This document shows positions 34,687 through 45,640 of a stretch of 64,000 nt of DNA, piece after piece. Position 1 is the stretch's first letter. Each line of letters begins with the position of its first letter. Under the pieces are notes generated by a model that had not been told where the DNA came from, searched no databases, and saw only the letters and a program-made list of their open reading frames with translations. Source of the stretch: Rhabdophis nuchalis (Eukaryota > Chordata > Lepidosauria > Squamata > Natricidae); the NCBI GenBank assembly GCA_039707465.1, contig CM077647.1:174025163-174089162 (forward strand), read 5' to 3'. A program made the translations under genes and the position numbers.

Positions 34687-37600
34687 CTCTCTCCCTCCCT
34701 CCATCCTTCCTTCCTTACACATCAATGAAGATTAAATGAATATCATTCAGATTTGACTACTACAATGTGGTCTACATATGCAGTATCTTAAAATGTATCT
34801 GGGAACTATGGTTGTTTCAAAATGAGGTTGTCTGCATGGTTCTATGCAAGCCTAGATCTGTAGATGTGTCATCTCTTTTACAGGGGTTACATTGGATGCC
34901 ATTTCAAAGTTTTGCTTGTCATCTTTAAAAGTCCTACATGGCTTGTGGGGAGGCAGATCTTTTCCGAGTTATACCCAACCTGAGACGGGAGGCAGGTTAT
35001 GTTAGGAGTTCATTACCTTAAGAAAGTCCATCTGGAAAGACCAATCTGGTAGAACCACAAAGGAGGACTTTTGCCTCCCTCCCTGTTCAACAACTTCTCT
35101 GTACAATTAAGATTGGTCCTCCTTTGATACTTTATAGAAAGACCTTGAAAACATTGGTATTACCAATGAGCCTGGGGTCTCCAGTGTGCCATGGAGTTCA
35201 TCAATTGGTTGGTTTGACTTCTGTCACCAGGGGCTTTGGGGTATATTGGCTTTTGTATTGGGGTTTAATTTTTGAAAAGTTCCTAGAGTCACCATGAGTG
35301 AATTGGGCAGTCATATACATTTTCTAAATAAATAAATAAAATCATCTAATTGTTTAGAGCTTGGATGGTTTGGTGGCCTAGAGATGGAGCTCTTGCTTGA
35401 CAATCAGGAGTCAGCTGTGAGTTCGATCCTAGGTAGAGGCAGATATTTCTCTCTCTGGGCACAATGAGACTATATCTGCTGAAATAACTGGTGATATGAA
35501 GGGCATCTGGTCAGTAAACACTCAGTTCCCTTCAGTTGCCCAGACTTCACCCTTGAAGGGATTATGGGGTTGTTAAAAGAGGACAATCTAATTATTTAGA
35601 ACTTGGTACCCCTCCCTTCCCTTCCTCATTTACAGATACTGTAATATATCTAGATTTTTTTTTACATTTTACAATCACTTTTGTATATCTTTGCTGTTTT
35701 CAACTAATGAATATGCAACCTGAAAACGAATGAGCTGAAATCATGTTGCAGAATACCTTCTCAAAAATACCCACGTAGTGTACTTGTTTGTAAAGGCACT
35801 GTGGCTGATATTTCAAGTCCATCTCTACAGCAACAAAATCAGAGAGGTTGTTAACATACCAATCATATTTGAGATTTTCCCCTCTGGGCATGAAACGCAA
35901 TCATAACAGCAGAATTTTTTTCCTTCGTGCTTCCTTTTCTGATAACCAGGCTCGCAGTATTCATTGCACAGAGAGATGGGGAGCACCTAGATTTCAATAT
36001 CAAATGATATTGGAAAATGAGGATTTCTTGCTTTGAATAAAAATCAGTGGTTAATTGTGTTTCACCATTACACTAAAATGAAAAGTCCTATCCATAATAT
36101 GTATAACAGGATCAAGGAATAAATAGGATTTCAGAATGCATTTCAAATCGACCTTAAATCTGCTGTTTGAATTTGTGAGCTTACTAGTGCTGGATTCCCA
36201 ATTTTGTTTACATACCAGAAATTGAATATGTGGTTCATTACATTAATTCATCCATTTGATCAGATGAATTGAGTCAATCAAATTTGCGTTAAATCACATC
36301 AAAGTTTCACTCAACTAAGGAAACATTGTTATTTAAATGCATTTATTTTCTTTCACATTTTCAAGTTTGCGATTTGGGGGAAGTCTAATAAATCATGTAC
36401 CCAATATTCGTGAAATTAGTTTTCAATAATCAAAGTGGAAAAATATATATTTTATTTGGTCATTACTCAGGATCTGCCTGGAAGGAGAATACTACATTTC
36501 CAAGCCAAAAGAATCCATATGATAATGGCCATATAATAATAATAAGATAAAGGTAAAGGTTCCCCTCACACATATGTGCTAGTTGTTCCCAACTCTAGGG
36601 GGTGGTACCCATCTCCATTTAAAAGCCAAAGGACCAGCACTGTCCAAAGATGTCTCCGTGGTCATGAGGCTGGCATGACTACATGCCAAAAGTGCACGGA
36701 ATGCTGTTACCTTCCCACCATGTTTCCTATTTTTCTACTTGCTTTTTTATGTGCTTTTGAACTGCTAGGTTGGCAGAAGCTGGGACAAGTAACGGGAGCT
36801 CACTCCGTTATGCGATGCTAGGGATTCGAACCACTGAACTGCCAGCCTTTCTGATCGACAAGCTCAGCCCCTTAGCCACTGAGCCAACACATCCCTATAG
36901 TAATATTATATTATTATTATATCATATCATAAAGATAGTATTTATAAATATAAATAATAATAAATATTGTTGACAATACTACTGCAGTTGGTTTTTAACA
37001 ATTAAAGTGGGAAAAATGTAACTTCATTTTAATCTGTTTAATTCTCTTGGGGTCGCCTAGAAGACGAACAGTAAATTTCCAAGCCAAATAAATTCATATG
37101 AAAATGGTGTCACCTCACAAAAACTCTCTTTGAAATTATACCTGGTTAAATGATCTATGCCAAACAATCATGTCCTCATTAATGACCAATTCCTGTCCTT
37201 GGAGAGCATCAGGATCCACTTTTCCAATCTTACGTCTCTGGAAAGTGGAATTGGTAAAGGTGACTATGTTGACAATATCAAATCCACCTTCCATCTTCTT
37301 TTGATCGTAAAATGTCAAGAGGTCTCCAAGAGAATTGTTGAATGCCATGCCTTTAAGATATTGGTGAAGCTACAATATTGGGAATGAAAAATAAAAGAAA
37401 ACAAAGAATAGAAATCAGTAATTTTGTCTTAGTTGTACTTGACATCTGAGGGAGAAAACATGGACAGTCTATTTCTCCAACCTCTTGAGAACCTGCTTGC
37501 TGCATTTGGTGGATAATTTGAAGGGTAAGATACTTCTGAGCCATAATCAAATGACAGAAGTGAATTGCAACAAGTTTGCTCCCAGTCCAACATAACTTGA

Positions 37601-40600
37601 AAAATGATGTGGAACTAGAGAGACAGTTTCACATTTGCTCTCTGATCATTTCCTCATTTTCTAAGCCACACCTGACTGATCTGCTTGTGACTTCCTACCC
37701 ATTTTCATTTCACTCAATTCTCATGGACACAAGGTTGCTATGAGCATGATAAAAATAGCTGAAAGATAGCTGAAACAACTAAATAGAATTTCTCTATTAT
37801 CTTCAAAAAGGGACGTGGTGGCTCAATGGCTAAGATGCTGAGCTTGTCAGTCAAAAAGGTTGGCAGTTCAACGGTTCAAATCCGTAGTGCCATGCAATGG
37901 AGTGAGCTCCCATTACTTGTCCCAGCTTCTGCCAAACTAGCAGTTCAAAAGCATGTAAACATGCAAGTAGAAAAATAGGAACCACCTTTGGTGGGAAGGT
38001 AACAGCATTCTGTGTGCCTTTGGTGTTTAGTCATGCCAGCCACATGACCATGGAGACATCTTCAGACAGCATTGGCTCTTCAGCTTTGAAACAGAGATGA
38101 GCACCGCCCCCTAGGGTCAGGAACGATTATCACATATGTGTGAGGGGATTTTTTAAAATTATCTTTTTATTATCTTCAATAATAGGTGAAATGCCTAAAA
38201 AGCTACAGGAATTTGAAAACCAGGACCTGGATCTTACTTCATTTAAGACTTAATCCTTACATTCTAAGGCTGTTCAGGAAATAAAATGGAAAATATATTA
38301 AAGTATAGAAATAAAGGAATAAATGTAAATTTTGTCAATGTATCTACCTACCCTCTGGAACGACCTACCCCCCGACCTACGCACCACCTCGGACATCCGC
38401 CTCTTCCGCCAGCGTCTTAAGACGTATTTATTCCAACAAGCCGGCCTAGCATAACCCGTATGAATTTTAATTCTCAGGGTTTTAAAAGGGTTTTTTAGCA
38501 CGGGATTTAATTTAATAGTTTTTAATAATGTATTTTGTAATTTTGTATGGTTTTTAATGTTGCCTGTGCGCCGCCCTGGGTCCTTGCAAGGAGAAGGGCG
38601 GGGTATAAATTTGAAAAATAAATAAATAAATAAATAAAATATATTTTAATAGTTACTTCTTCCCTGTTTGAATTATATTGCCTCACTTTGTATGAACCAC
38701 TGTTTAGCACAATGTATTTATACAACACAAATCACCTGCCATGGCTTTGCATCCTCATAGTCTAGTAATTTATACCTCCTCAAATGCTTGTGATTAGATT
38801 GAAGTAAGAAGATAGTATGTAAAGCTCGGGCCAATACATAGACAGCATTATAGATACTATAGCTGTGCCCAGAAACATGCACCTCAAACAAAGACCCAGG
38901 AATATCCTCTAGGTTTTCCTCTCCTGTACAAATATCATCCTCCACTAGGGTCGAACGAGGAGATGGCAAAGAACAATCAAACACTTGTTCCCAGAAAAGT
39001 GGGAAAAATCCATCTTCTTGAATCCAAGGAGGTGTTACCAACTTCAGGAATTCCTTGAACCCTGGAATTGGCTTTGAGTGAATTGTGAAAAAAATGGCAC
39101 CGTCAAAAAACTGCCGATCCCACTTTCTTTGCATTCCGGTTAAGGCATAATCAATCTGGGCAGTCATGATCCACACTTTCCCCAAGGAACTCTGGCCATC
39201 TCCGAGACCCAGCATGAAGATAATAGTGGTCACCCACGCAATGGTCAAAGAGTCTCCACACACAATAAAGGTATTGACAGTCTTATCAGTGATGCCATTA
39301 AAAATAATCGTTGCTTTTCCAATCATGTCATGCAATTTATCCCATTGTGTTAAATACGGAATTCTTTGAATGGAAGCGGAGCAGATTCCATACTGGGAAA
39401 AGAGGGACTCCATGATCTGCAAGAAATGTTCCCCATTCATATTATCAGTAGTAAGCATCCCAATCCATGTCCATCCAAAATGTTGAAGCAGTCTAACAAT
39501 CCCTATGTACTGAGAAGATTCATTGGGGACAATGGAGTATGACAATGGACTTTCACCATTATGACTATTCCGAGGGGCAAATGAACCGTAAGTCAGCTGA
39601 AAGGAAAAACACATTTTGTGGAAAGATATTGCCAGTAGCATATTCACCTCCTTTAGTAAGTTCATTGTAAATTGAAAGGTAACTCTCAGATGTCTATTCT
39701 TCAAGTGCTTACCTGTGGTATCTTGTATAAACCTATAATGTCTGCCATGTAGAATGATGTTTCAGAGGTGAGTCCCCCAATAATGGCCATGACGTTTTTC
39801 ATAGTGTCACACTTGTAGTTGGGGACAAATTGCTGGGATTTGAAGAGCAGGTCCAGCGTTGTCCGATAAGTCATCATTGGGTGATAATAGTTGTCATGGA
39901 TATGAAAACCAAGGGTGACATTAGGCAAGATTTGTGGATTCTTGTTGATCTCCTTCACAGCAAATGCCAAGGAAAGGACATGTTGGTAAAATTTCGTTAA
40001 CACTCTGTGAATAAAATGTACAGAGTGTGAACTAAAAATCACTTTTCATAAATTAGATTTTATGTCTGAACAATAGTCATTGCTTTAACTGAGTTAAATA
40101 TATCTATAACCTCTCCCTCTCTCTATGTTTTAGATAGGGTTTCCCGTGTACATATGTGCTAGTCGTTCCTGACTCTAGGGGGTGGTGCTCATCTCCATTT
40201 CAAAACTGAAGAGCCAGCACTGTCTGAAGACATCTCCATGATCATGTGGCCAGCGTGACTAAATGCCAAAGGTGCACGGAATGCTGTTACCTTCCCACCA
40301 AAGGTGGTCCCTATTTTTCTACTTGCATTTTTACAATCTTTTAAACTGCTAAATTGGCAGAAGCTGGGACGAGTAATGGGAGCTCATTCCATTATGTGGC
40401 GTTAGGGATTTGAACCACTGAACTGCCAAACTTTCTGAAAGACAAGCTCAGTGTCTTAGCTACTGAGCCAACATGTCCCTACTAGATAGGGGTATTCTAT
40501 GTCAATTGACAATTCTGTCATAATGAAATATTGTTTGCAATTGGCATGATCACACAATGAATCAACATATCAGTTTTCATAAATAAAATGTCTTCCTATT

Positions 40601-41151
40601 TCAAAACCTAAAACTGTTCCTCATTCTTTCCTTCCAACTTAAAATAAAGTCTTATAATGAGATAATAACTTTCTTTCGTCTTGTAGGCTTCATGTTAGAT
40701 AAAAGCCCATGTTATTTCTCTATACCACCCTGCCATCACATAAACTAGGTTACCTGATCTAGTTTTGTACATTTGGTAGGCAGAACTGGCATTCATTAAA
40801 AGCTGTCTGGAATTCCAGAGATGTAGAAACACCATCAGAGAGAGACAGAATATGCCATTACATAAGAAAACAGTTTACTTTTCTCTCTTTCCATCCATGC
40901 ACTGAAACTTTCCTAACTGCTATAGAGGAGAAGATAGAAAATCCGTACTCTTGAAATGCAAAAAAATCCTGAGAAGGATGCTTCTGAAATGAAACTTCAT
41001 TAAAATGGTAATGTATCAGAGAGACCATTCCTCCGAGAATGACATCACCTTGTTGGTACCACTCATATGGACTAGTTATTGGATCACCCACATTATGTGC
41101 TAAACTATTCACTCTGACTACTGGGATCATTAAAAGAAGAAGAAGAAACAT
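32662..41151 (-). CDS. V2R-D: vomeronasal type-2 receptor, six exons, intact
   Basis: Exons on the minus strand are 41151-40949, 40004-39713, 39596-38736, 37369-37142, 35986-35860 and 33563-32662. Phases are 2, 0, 0, 0, 1 and all borders are AG/GT, giving about 870 residues. The chosen ATG gives a typical signal peptide ([12 protein letters not shown], ending near VNS); two in-frame ATGs lie up to 63 bases upstream. Exon 3 (about 166-452) and exons 1, 2 and 4 form the ligand-binding domain. Exon 5 has the cysteine pattern CNEYC, CCYDC and CPEG. Exon 6 has [32 protein letters not shown] and PKCYII. It should function as a vomeronasal chemoreceptor. Introns carry three Sauria SINEs and an L2-like 3' end, but no coding lesion is seen. 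It is the nearest relative of pseudogene V2R-B. Confidence 0.93.
34563..34715. repeat. (CCTT)n/(CTTT)n microsatellite
   Basis: About 150 bp of TTCC then TTTC repeats, in V2R-D intron 5. Confidence 0.95.
34745..35340 (+). mobile_element. Degenerate L2-like LINE fragment
   Basis: Broken frames still show DYYNVVY and an LHWMPF-like stretch around 34755-34905, followed by TCTTTAAAAGTCCTACATGG, equivalent to the FKALHG region. Many stops are present. This is an old copy in V2R-D intron 5. Confidence 0.5.
35350..35595 (+). mobile_element. tRNA-derived SINE, non-Sauria type
   Basis: A tRNA-like head (GGTGGCCTAGAGATGGAGCT, then a GAGTTCGATCCTAGG B box at about 35418) is followed by an unrelated body. 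A shorter relative lies at 50845. Confidence 0.5.
36547..36895 (-). mobile_element. Sauria-type SINE
   Basis: In plus sense it starts AAAGGTAAAGGTTCCCCTC, the Bov-B-like 3' end, and finishes with the inverted tRNA-like head (GGGATTCGAACC, about 36820). It lies in V2R-D intron 4. Confidence 0.8.
37807..38155 (+). mobile_element. Sauria-type SINE with 12-bp TSD
   Basis: The tRNA-like head GTGGCTCAATGGCTAAGATG and B box GGTTCAAATCC are followed by the SINE body and a CACATATGTGTGAGGGGA end. Perfect direct repeats TATTATCTTCAA flank it (37795-37806 and 38168-38179). The matching intron of V2R-B (about 13275-13300) is empty. Confidence 0.85.
38340..38640 (+). mobile_element. L2-like LINE 3' end
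   Basis: It encodes only the last part of the ORF (LWNDLPPDL to AGLA equivalent) and the 3' UTR ending GGGCGGGGTATAAATTTG with a short (AATA)n tail. It lies in V2R-D intron 3. Confidence 0.8.
40131..40487 (-). mobile_element. Sauria-type SINE
   Basis: In plus sense it starts GTGTACATATGTGCTAGTCG and ends in the inverted tRNA-like head (GGGATTTGAACC). It lies in V2R-D intron 1. Confidence 0.75.
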
Positions 41152-41926
41152 CTGAAAGTCCTCTGCAATACGGAGGGATATGATTTTGCTACAGTCAAAA
41201 TCTTGCATTAGCAAATATTAGCCAGGTTGAATTACATCTCTGAATAACTTTGCTGCTACTACTAATATAAAACAGTTGGATACACGTCCTTTATTAAACT
41301 TGCCAAGTCCACAAACACTCTGTTCAAAGAAAGGCTCCCTGGTCCTACTAAAAATGACAGTTTGAAGCAAATGTAGACACTACCCTTTCCAATTCTTGCT
41401 CTTCCTTGCAAATCTCTAAAGATTTTATATACCTTTATATGCTTTCTCATTCTCATTAACAAATTGTTTGTCTCTGCTTCAGAGGTTTACATCTTTGCCC
41501 AAGTGAACCAATTACAGTCCTTGAAATAATTCCAGGGGAGAGCATCAGTTTTGCTCTGAATGTCATCTGTCATTAAAAGAAATGATATAATAAACAGTGA
41601 AGTAGTAAAAATTAGATACGATTTTATAATTGTTCTCCCTGAAGCACACTCTTCTCTTACTGGAAGTAAGAGTCAACTTTGAAAACAAACTCTCTTTGTA
41701 AATTCAACTTTTAAAATAACCAAAAACCAAATTGCAGAAACGTATTTGCAGTTGTTATTTCTCTAGTAAAATGTATACTTTGATAGAATTATTTCCCAGT
41801 ATTTTATATAGAGAGTGTACAGCCTTTTATAGATGGGATTGTAGGATTTCATACATGGGTAGCTCAGGAGTAGCTCACGAGTAGCTTCTTCTAAAGAAAG
41901 CAAGGTTTGGTTGAGATGTCCATCTA
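41152..41926 (-). other. Upstream region of V2R-D
   Basis: No gene seen. Bases 41460-41620 align with the region upstream of V2R-B, so this likely holds the promoter shared by the two paralogues before they diverged. Confidence 0.45.
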
Positions 41927-42186
41927 AGGTAGTACTCAACTTATAACCATTTTAGTGACCATTCAAACTGACAGCAGCAGTGAAAAAAGTGACTTAACAC
42001 CATTGTTCACACTTATGACCATTGCAGCATCCCAATAGTCATATGATCAAGATTTGGACATTTGTCAACTGGCTTTTATTTTATGATAGTTGTAGTCTCC
42101 TGAGGTCATGTGATTACCTTTTGTGACCCTCTGACAAGTAAAATCAATGGGGAAACCTGATTCACTTAATAACTGTGTTACTAAAA
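41927..42186. mobile_element. Worn MITE fragment (AAGGTAGTACTCAACTTATAA end)
   Basis: The end AGGTAGTACTCAACTTATAA and the interior TTGTGACCCTCTGACAAG match a common amniote MITE that starts GTAGTCCTCGACTTA. Only one end is present. Confidence 0.5.
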
Positions 42187-42484
42187 GATTAACAGAGTTG
42201 GAAGGTACCTTATAGGTCATCTAGGCCAACCCCCCTCTCAAGCAGGAGACCCTACACCATTTCTGACAAATGGCTGTCAAATCTGTGCTTGAAAGCTTTA
42301 ATAGGATAGGATAGGATAGGATAGGATAGGATAGGATAGGATAGGATAGGATAGAATAGAATAGAATAGAATAGAATTCTTTATTGGCCAAGTGTGATTG
42401 GACATGCAAAGAATTTGTCTTTGGTGCATATGCTCTCAGTGTACATAAAAAGACAAGCTACATTCATCAAGAATTATAAGGTAC

Positions 42485-43338
42485 TAGGATGGATTTTGAA
42501 AGGATGTCATGTTTTCTAAGATTTCAGAATATTTTGGAGGAAACTGGTGAATGCCTCCCTGATCTCATGAGTACAATTTTAGCAGACTATTTACACAAAC
42601 CTAAAGAGGAGATCAGGGGGGACATTGACCTAGTCTATAGAATAAATTCAACATATGCCAGGGTAAATGAAGTACCCAGAGAGATACATATTAAATTTGT
42701 TAGAAGGTCGACTAGGGAGGGAATTCTGAAGGCGCAGAGAGAGGGTCCATTAATTTACCAACAAAAGGAAGTCGCTATCTTGAAGCAGATCCCAAAAAAG
42801 ATTAGAGAGGTGAGAAGGAAGTATTCCTTCTTATCTAAAAAATTGTTTAACCACGGGATTTGGTTTAAGTGGGCGATGCCGGAAGGGATGTTGGTGTTCT
42901 GGGAAGGAGGAAGAGTAAGGATTAAAACAGTTGTTGAGGCGGAAGCCTTTCTTAAAAAACATTCCTCTATCCTGGGGGAAGATCCAGGGGGGTGGCAGAG
43001 GGGGCCACGGCCCCGCCCGCTGGGGGCCAGGGAGGAGAACAAGAAGACACAATTGCCAAGAGACTTAGATTTAAAAAATGACTTTGCTTTTTATTAATAC
43101 AGTATAACTTTTTATCTGGATGTTTGTATATGATTGCCAGCATAGAATTTAGAATTTATGATGTATGCATTTATCTTCACCTTGTAGTATTATTGAAAAA
43201 TGTATTACCAATGTCTTATTATGAAGCCCTGGAGGGGCCAACGACTTCGACGTGAAAGTTCTCTATATTTTTTTGTATCACCTTACCTTACCCTACTGAA
43301 AAAATTTGTAAAAACCAATAAAACTTTTTCAATATAAA
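42485..43338 (+). mobile_element. L1-ORF1-like element without ORF2, 16-bp TSD
   Basis: It is bounded by perfect direct repeats AAGAATTATAAGGTAC at 42469-42484 and 43339-43354. The inserted unit holds one ORF and about 240 bases of 3' region ending AACCAATAAAACTTTTTC. It has no reverse transcriptase. The same ORF-end and 3' layout recurs at 23463-23779, which argues for an ORF1-only (HAL1-like) family rather than a single deletion. Confidence 0.8.
42489..43097 (+). CDS. L1 ORF1p-like RNA-binding protein (RRM and C-terminal domain)
   Basis: A 202-residue intact frame resembling the C-terminal two thirds of L1 ORF1p. An RRM-like segment has the strand LRFQNI near residue 11 and REIHIKFVRRS near residue 65. 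A C-terminal domain with KQIPKKIREVRRKYSFLSKKL follows (about 97-117) and a basic tail. In L1, ORF1p is a trimeric RNA chaperone needed for retrotransposition. The N-terminal coiled coil is missing. The ATG lies 4 bases inside the target duplication, so either the copy is 5'-truncated exactly there or the family lacks the coiled coil. It would depend on enzymes from an autonomous L1 or similar LINE. Confidence 0.75.
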   Translation: MDFERMSCFLRFQNILEETGECLPDLMSTILADYLHKPKEEIRGDIDLVYRINSTYARVNEVPREIHIKFVRRSTREGILKAQREGPLIYQQKEVAILKQIPKKIREVRRKYSFLSKKLFNHGIWFKWAMPEGMLVFWEGGRVRIKTVVEAEAFLKKHSSILGEDPGGWQRGPRPRPLGAREENKKTQLPRDLDLKNDFAFY

Positions 43339-43808
43339 AAGAATTATAAGGTACAACACTTAATGATAGTCCCACAACTTCTGAATGCAACTTCTGTTCC
43401 ATTGGTTGATTGTTCTCACTGTCGAAAAGTTCCTCCTTATTTCTAGGTTGAACCTCTCCTTGGTCAGTTTTCATCCATTATTCCTTGTCTGGCCTTCAGG
43501 TGCTTTGAAAAATAGCTTGACTTCCTCCTCTTTGTGGCAGCCCCTCAAATATTGGAACATTGCTATCATGTTTCCCCTGGTCCTTCTCTTCACTAGATGA
43601 GCCATGCCCAGTTCCCGTAACCGTTCTTCATATGTTTTAGTCTCCAGTCCCCTAATCATTTTGATTGCTCTTCTATGCACTTTTTCTAGAGTCTCAGCAT
43701 CTTTTTTATAGTGTAGTGCCCAAAACGGGATGCATTACTCAAGGTGTGGTCTTAATAGGGCTATATAGACTGCTATTAGGACCTCACTTCAGCCTTATAT
43801 ATACAAAC

Positions 43809-44147
43809 TGTTAGATTCTCTGCACGGTGGAGAATGGAGGGAGTCCGAGCCAGGTTTACTCAAAACAACAGCCTTTATTAGCTAGGCAAGCTTACAATGA
43901 AAGATAAGTTCGGTGAAAGAAATAGGCGGTAGACCAGGGGCTCCCGCGCTTTGACAGCTCTTTATATTTGGAGCTGTCAAAGGGGAAGCCAATCAGGCTG
44001 CAGCAAGGGCCAGGTGCGCCGCAGCCAATCAGGCGCGTCTGTCAGTTGGCTGCCTTGCTACTGTCTGTTGCCAAGGCTCCTAGAGGCAGCTTGGAAGATC
44101 TGCGGCCGGTCGTATCTCGAGACCGGTCGCAGGTCGAGGATATAACA
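43809..44147 (-). repeat. Gypsy 1 3' LTR
   Basis: Minus-strand signals are a TATAAA box (complement of 43961-43966), an AATAAA polyadenylation signal (complement of 43874-43879), and CCAATCAGG motifs seen in plus sense near 43989 and 44024. The integrase frame runs about 105 bases into this LTR. Confidence 0.92.
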
Positions 44148-45640
44148 CCCCTTTCCCCCCTCGGTCTGCGCATGCTCGAGGAAATGTCTGTTCCGATGCA
44201 CGAGCATGCGTAGTCTTGTAAGAAGGCGGGGCGGCGCCGGGAACGCCCAGACCGCCTCAGTTGCTGGTGAGACGTCGGAGATGCAGGTTGCCCCTGTGCG
44301 AGCTCCTCCCTTCGGGGAGTGGAGCTCCAGGTGGTGACGTCATCGAGGCCTACCCTCGGAGGCGGAGCCGTCGGAGCTGGTAAGTCGGGGCGAGGGGGCG
44401 CGGCGTTCGGAGCATAGTTTGCTGTATGCCGGTTGGTTGCGGCTGTGCAGGGCGGGTCCTTAGGGGCAAGGGCCCGCGCGTCCCCCTCGGCTTGAGACAG
44501 CTTGTGCAGCGTGTGCCGGAAGGCGGCGTCCAGTTCGACCGGGCCTGAAGAAGCGAAGGCCCCGAGCGGTTTCTCAGGGGACGGTTTGATTGGCCCAACC
44601 GGGGCAACGGGGAGGTGCGGCTCCGACGATGGGTCCGCAGGTGTGGGAAGGCGGCGCCTTAGTTGATCCAAGTGGCGCCGCCACTCGGACCCGTCCGGGA
44701 GGCTGACCCTGAAAGAGCAGGGAACCGTTAGCTCGGTCACCGTGGCCGGAACCCACTTAGTGTCCCCTGCATAGTGGCGGGCGTACACAGGGTCCCCGGG
44801 CAGGAAAAGGCGGGGAGGGGGGGCCCCCAGGTTGCAAGGCCGCACATCGTTGTAAGCCGGGTGCAGCCTGTCCAAGGTTGTCCGCAGGCGGCGACCCATC
44901 AAGAGCTCGGCGGGGCTTTTCCGTGTGGCAGGGCAAGGCGTGGAATGCTGACCTAACAGGTAAGCAGCCACCCTTGCGGGCCAGTCCCCTTTGGTCATCC
45001 GTCCCAGAGCCTCCTTGGCCGAGCGGACGGCCCGTTCAGCCCGACCATTGGAGGCCGGATGATAAGGGGCCACTGGCGCGTGGCGGATCCCCTGCGAGGC
45101 CAAGAACTCCTGGAAGGTGGCGGACTGGAACTGGGGCCCGTTGTCGGACACCACGATGTCCGGCAACCCGTGCGTCGCAAAGAGGCGGCGCAGGGCCCTG
45201 ACCGTACTCTCGGCCGTAGTGGAAGCCATCAAGATGACCTCCACCCAACGGGAGTAGGCGTACACGACCACCAGGAACGTCTGGCCTCGGAAGGGGCCCG
45301 CGAAGTCTATGTGGAGCCTGGACCAAGGGCTCCGGGGCAAGTCCCACTCCCTGGGCGGGGCGACCGGAGGGGCGGGGCGGGTGATTTGACAAGGGACACA
45401 ACCCCCGACCCAGGCAGCCACCTCCGCATCCAAGCCAGGCCACCACACATAGCTGCGGGCGAGCGCCTTCATCCGGGCTATGCCGGGGTGGTCGGCGTGG
45501 AGCGTCCGGAGCACCCGGTGACGGAGGGGGGGGGAACGATGACCCGATCCCCCCAGCACAAGCAGCCGCTGTGGAGCGAAAGCTCCGTTTGGCGTGCCTG
45601 GTATGGCCGAAAATCTTCGGCCACGCCGCCCCGAGGCCAC
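44042..45640 (-). CDS. Gypsy 1 pol C-terminal part, integrase
   Basis: The frame carries an HHCC zinc-binding region (HADHPG ... CVPCQ), then the DDE core with [16 protein letters not shown] and NGRAERAV, and a proline-rich tail. It is the continuation of the gag-pol frame, separated by a one-base indel in a homopolymer. The real reading frame starts near 45530; bases further upstream in this frame are not expected to be translated as such. Confidence 0.85.
   Translation of the reverse strand: MASGRRGRRFSAIPGTPNGAFAPQRLLVLGGSGHRSPPLRHRVLRTLHADHPGIARMKALARSYVWWPGLDAEVAAWVGGCVPCQITRPAPPVAPPREWDLPRSPWSRLHIDFAGPFRGQTFLVVVYAYSRWVEVILMASTTAESTVRALRRLFATHGLPDIVVSDNGPQFQSATFQEFLASQGIRHAPVAPYHPASNGRAERAVRSAKEALGRMTKGDWPARVAAYLLGQHSTPCPATRKSPAELLMGRRLRTTLDRLHPAYNDVRPCNLGAPPPRLFLPGDPVYARHYAGDTKWVPATVTELTVPCSFRVSLPDGSEWRRHLDQLRRRLPTPADPSSEPHLPVAPVGPIKPSPEKPLGAFASSGPVELDAAFRHTLHKLSQAEGDARALAPKDPPCTAATNRHTANYAPNAAPPRPDLPAPTAPPPRVGLDDVTTWSSTPRREELAQGQPASPTSHQQLRRSGRSRRRPAFLQDYACSCIGTDISSSMRRPRGERGVISSTCDRSRDTTGRRSSKLPLGALATDSSKAAN
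44148..44162 (-). other. Gypsy 1 polypurine tract
   Basis: On the minus strand GAGGGGGGAAAGGGG directly precedes the 3' LTR start TGTTATATCC, as expected for the plus-strand primer of reverse transcription. Confidence 0.85.

Larger units (their letters stand above)
42298..43367 (-). mobile_element. Rex1-like LINE 3' end with (GGATA)n/(GAATA)n tail
   Basis: The tail (42298-42375) and 3' UTR (42376-42484, ATTGGCCAAGTGTGATTGG) are in minus orientation. The sequence continues at 43339-43367 beyond the L1-like insertion, and the join matches the 26560-26700 copy. Confidence 0.65.
42187..43808 (-). mobile_element. CR1-like LINE interrupted by nested insertions
   Basis: The CR1-like 3' UTR (42187-42297, with AGTTGGAAGGTACC) and the coding tail (43368-43808, KTYEERLRELGM and KRRTRGNM on the minus strand) are parts of one copy. 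It was split by a Rex1-like LINE end, itself split by an L1-ORF1-like element. The Gypsy LTR at 43809 cuts it on the other side. Confidence 0.65.

Noticed and set aside
35700..35900. Minus-strand frame over V2R-D exon 5
   Set aside because: Shadow in the wrong frame. The correct frame gives the cysteine-rich exon at 35860-35986.
42298..42375. Regular short direct repeats resembling an array
   Set aside because: Pure GGATA/GAATA microsatellite tail of a LINE with no spacers, so not CRISPR.
45478..45640. Possible programmed frameshift between Gypsy 1 RNase H and integrase
   Set aside because: The break is in a plain C run, Gypsy 2 is in frame at the same point, and no slippery site with a downstream structure was evident. 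A random indel is simpler.
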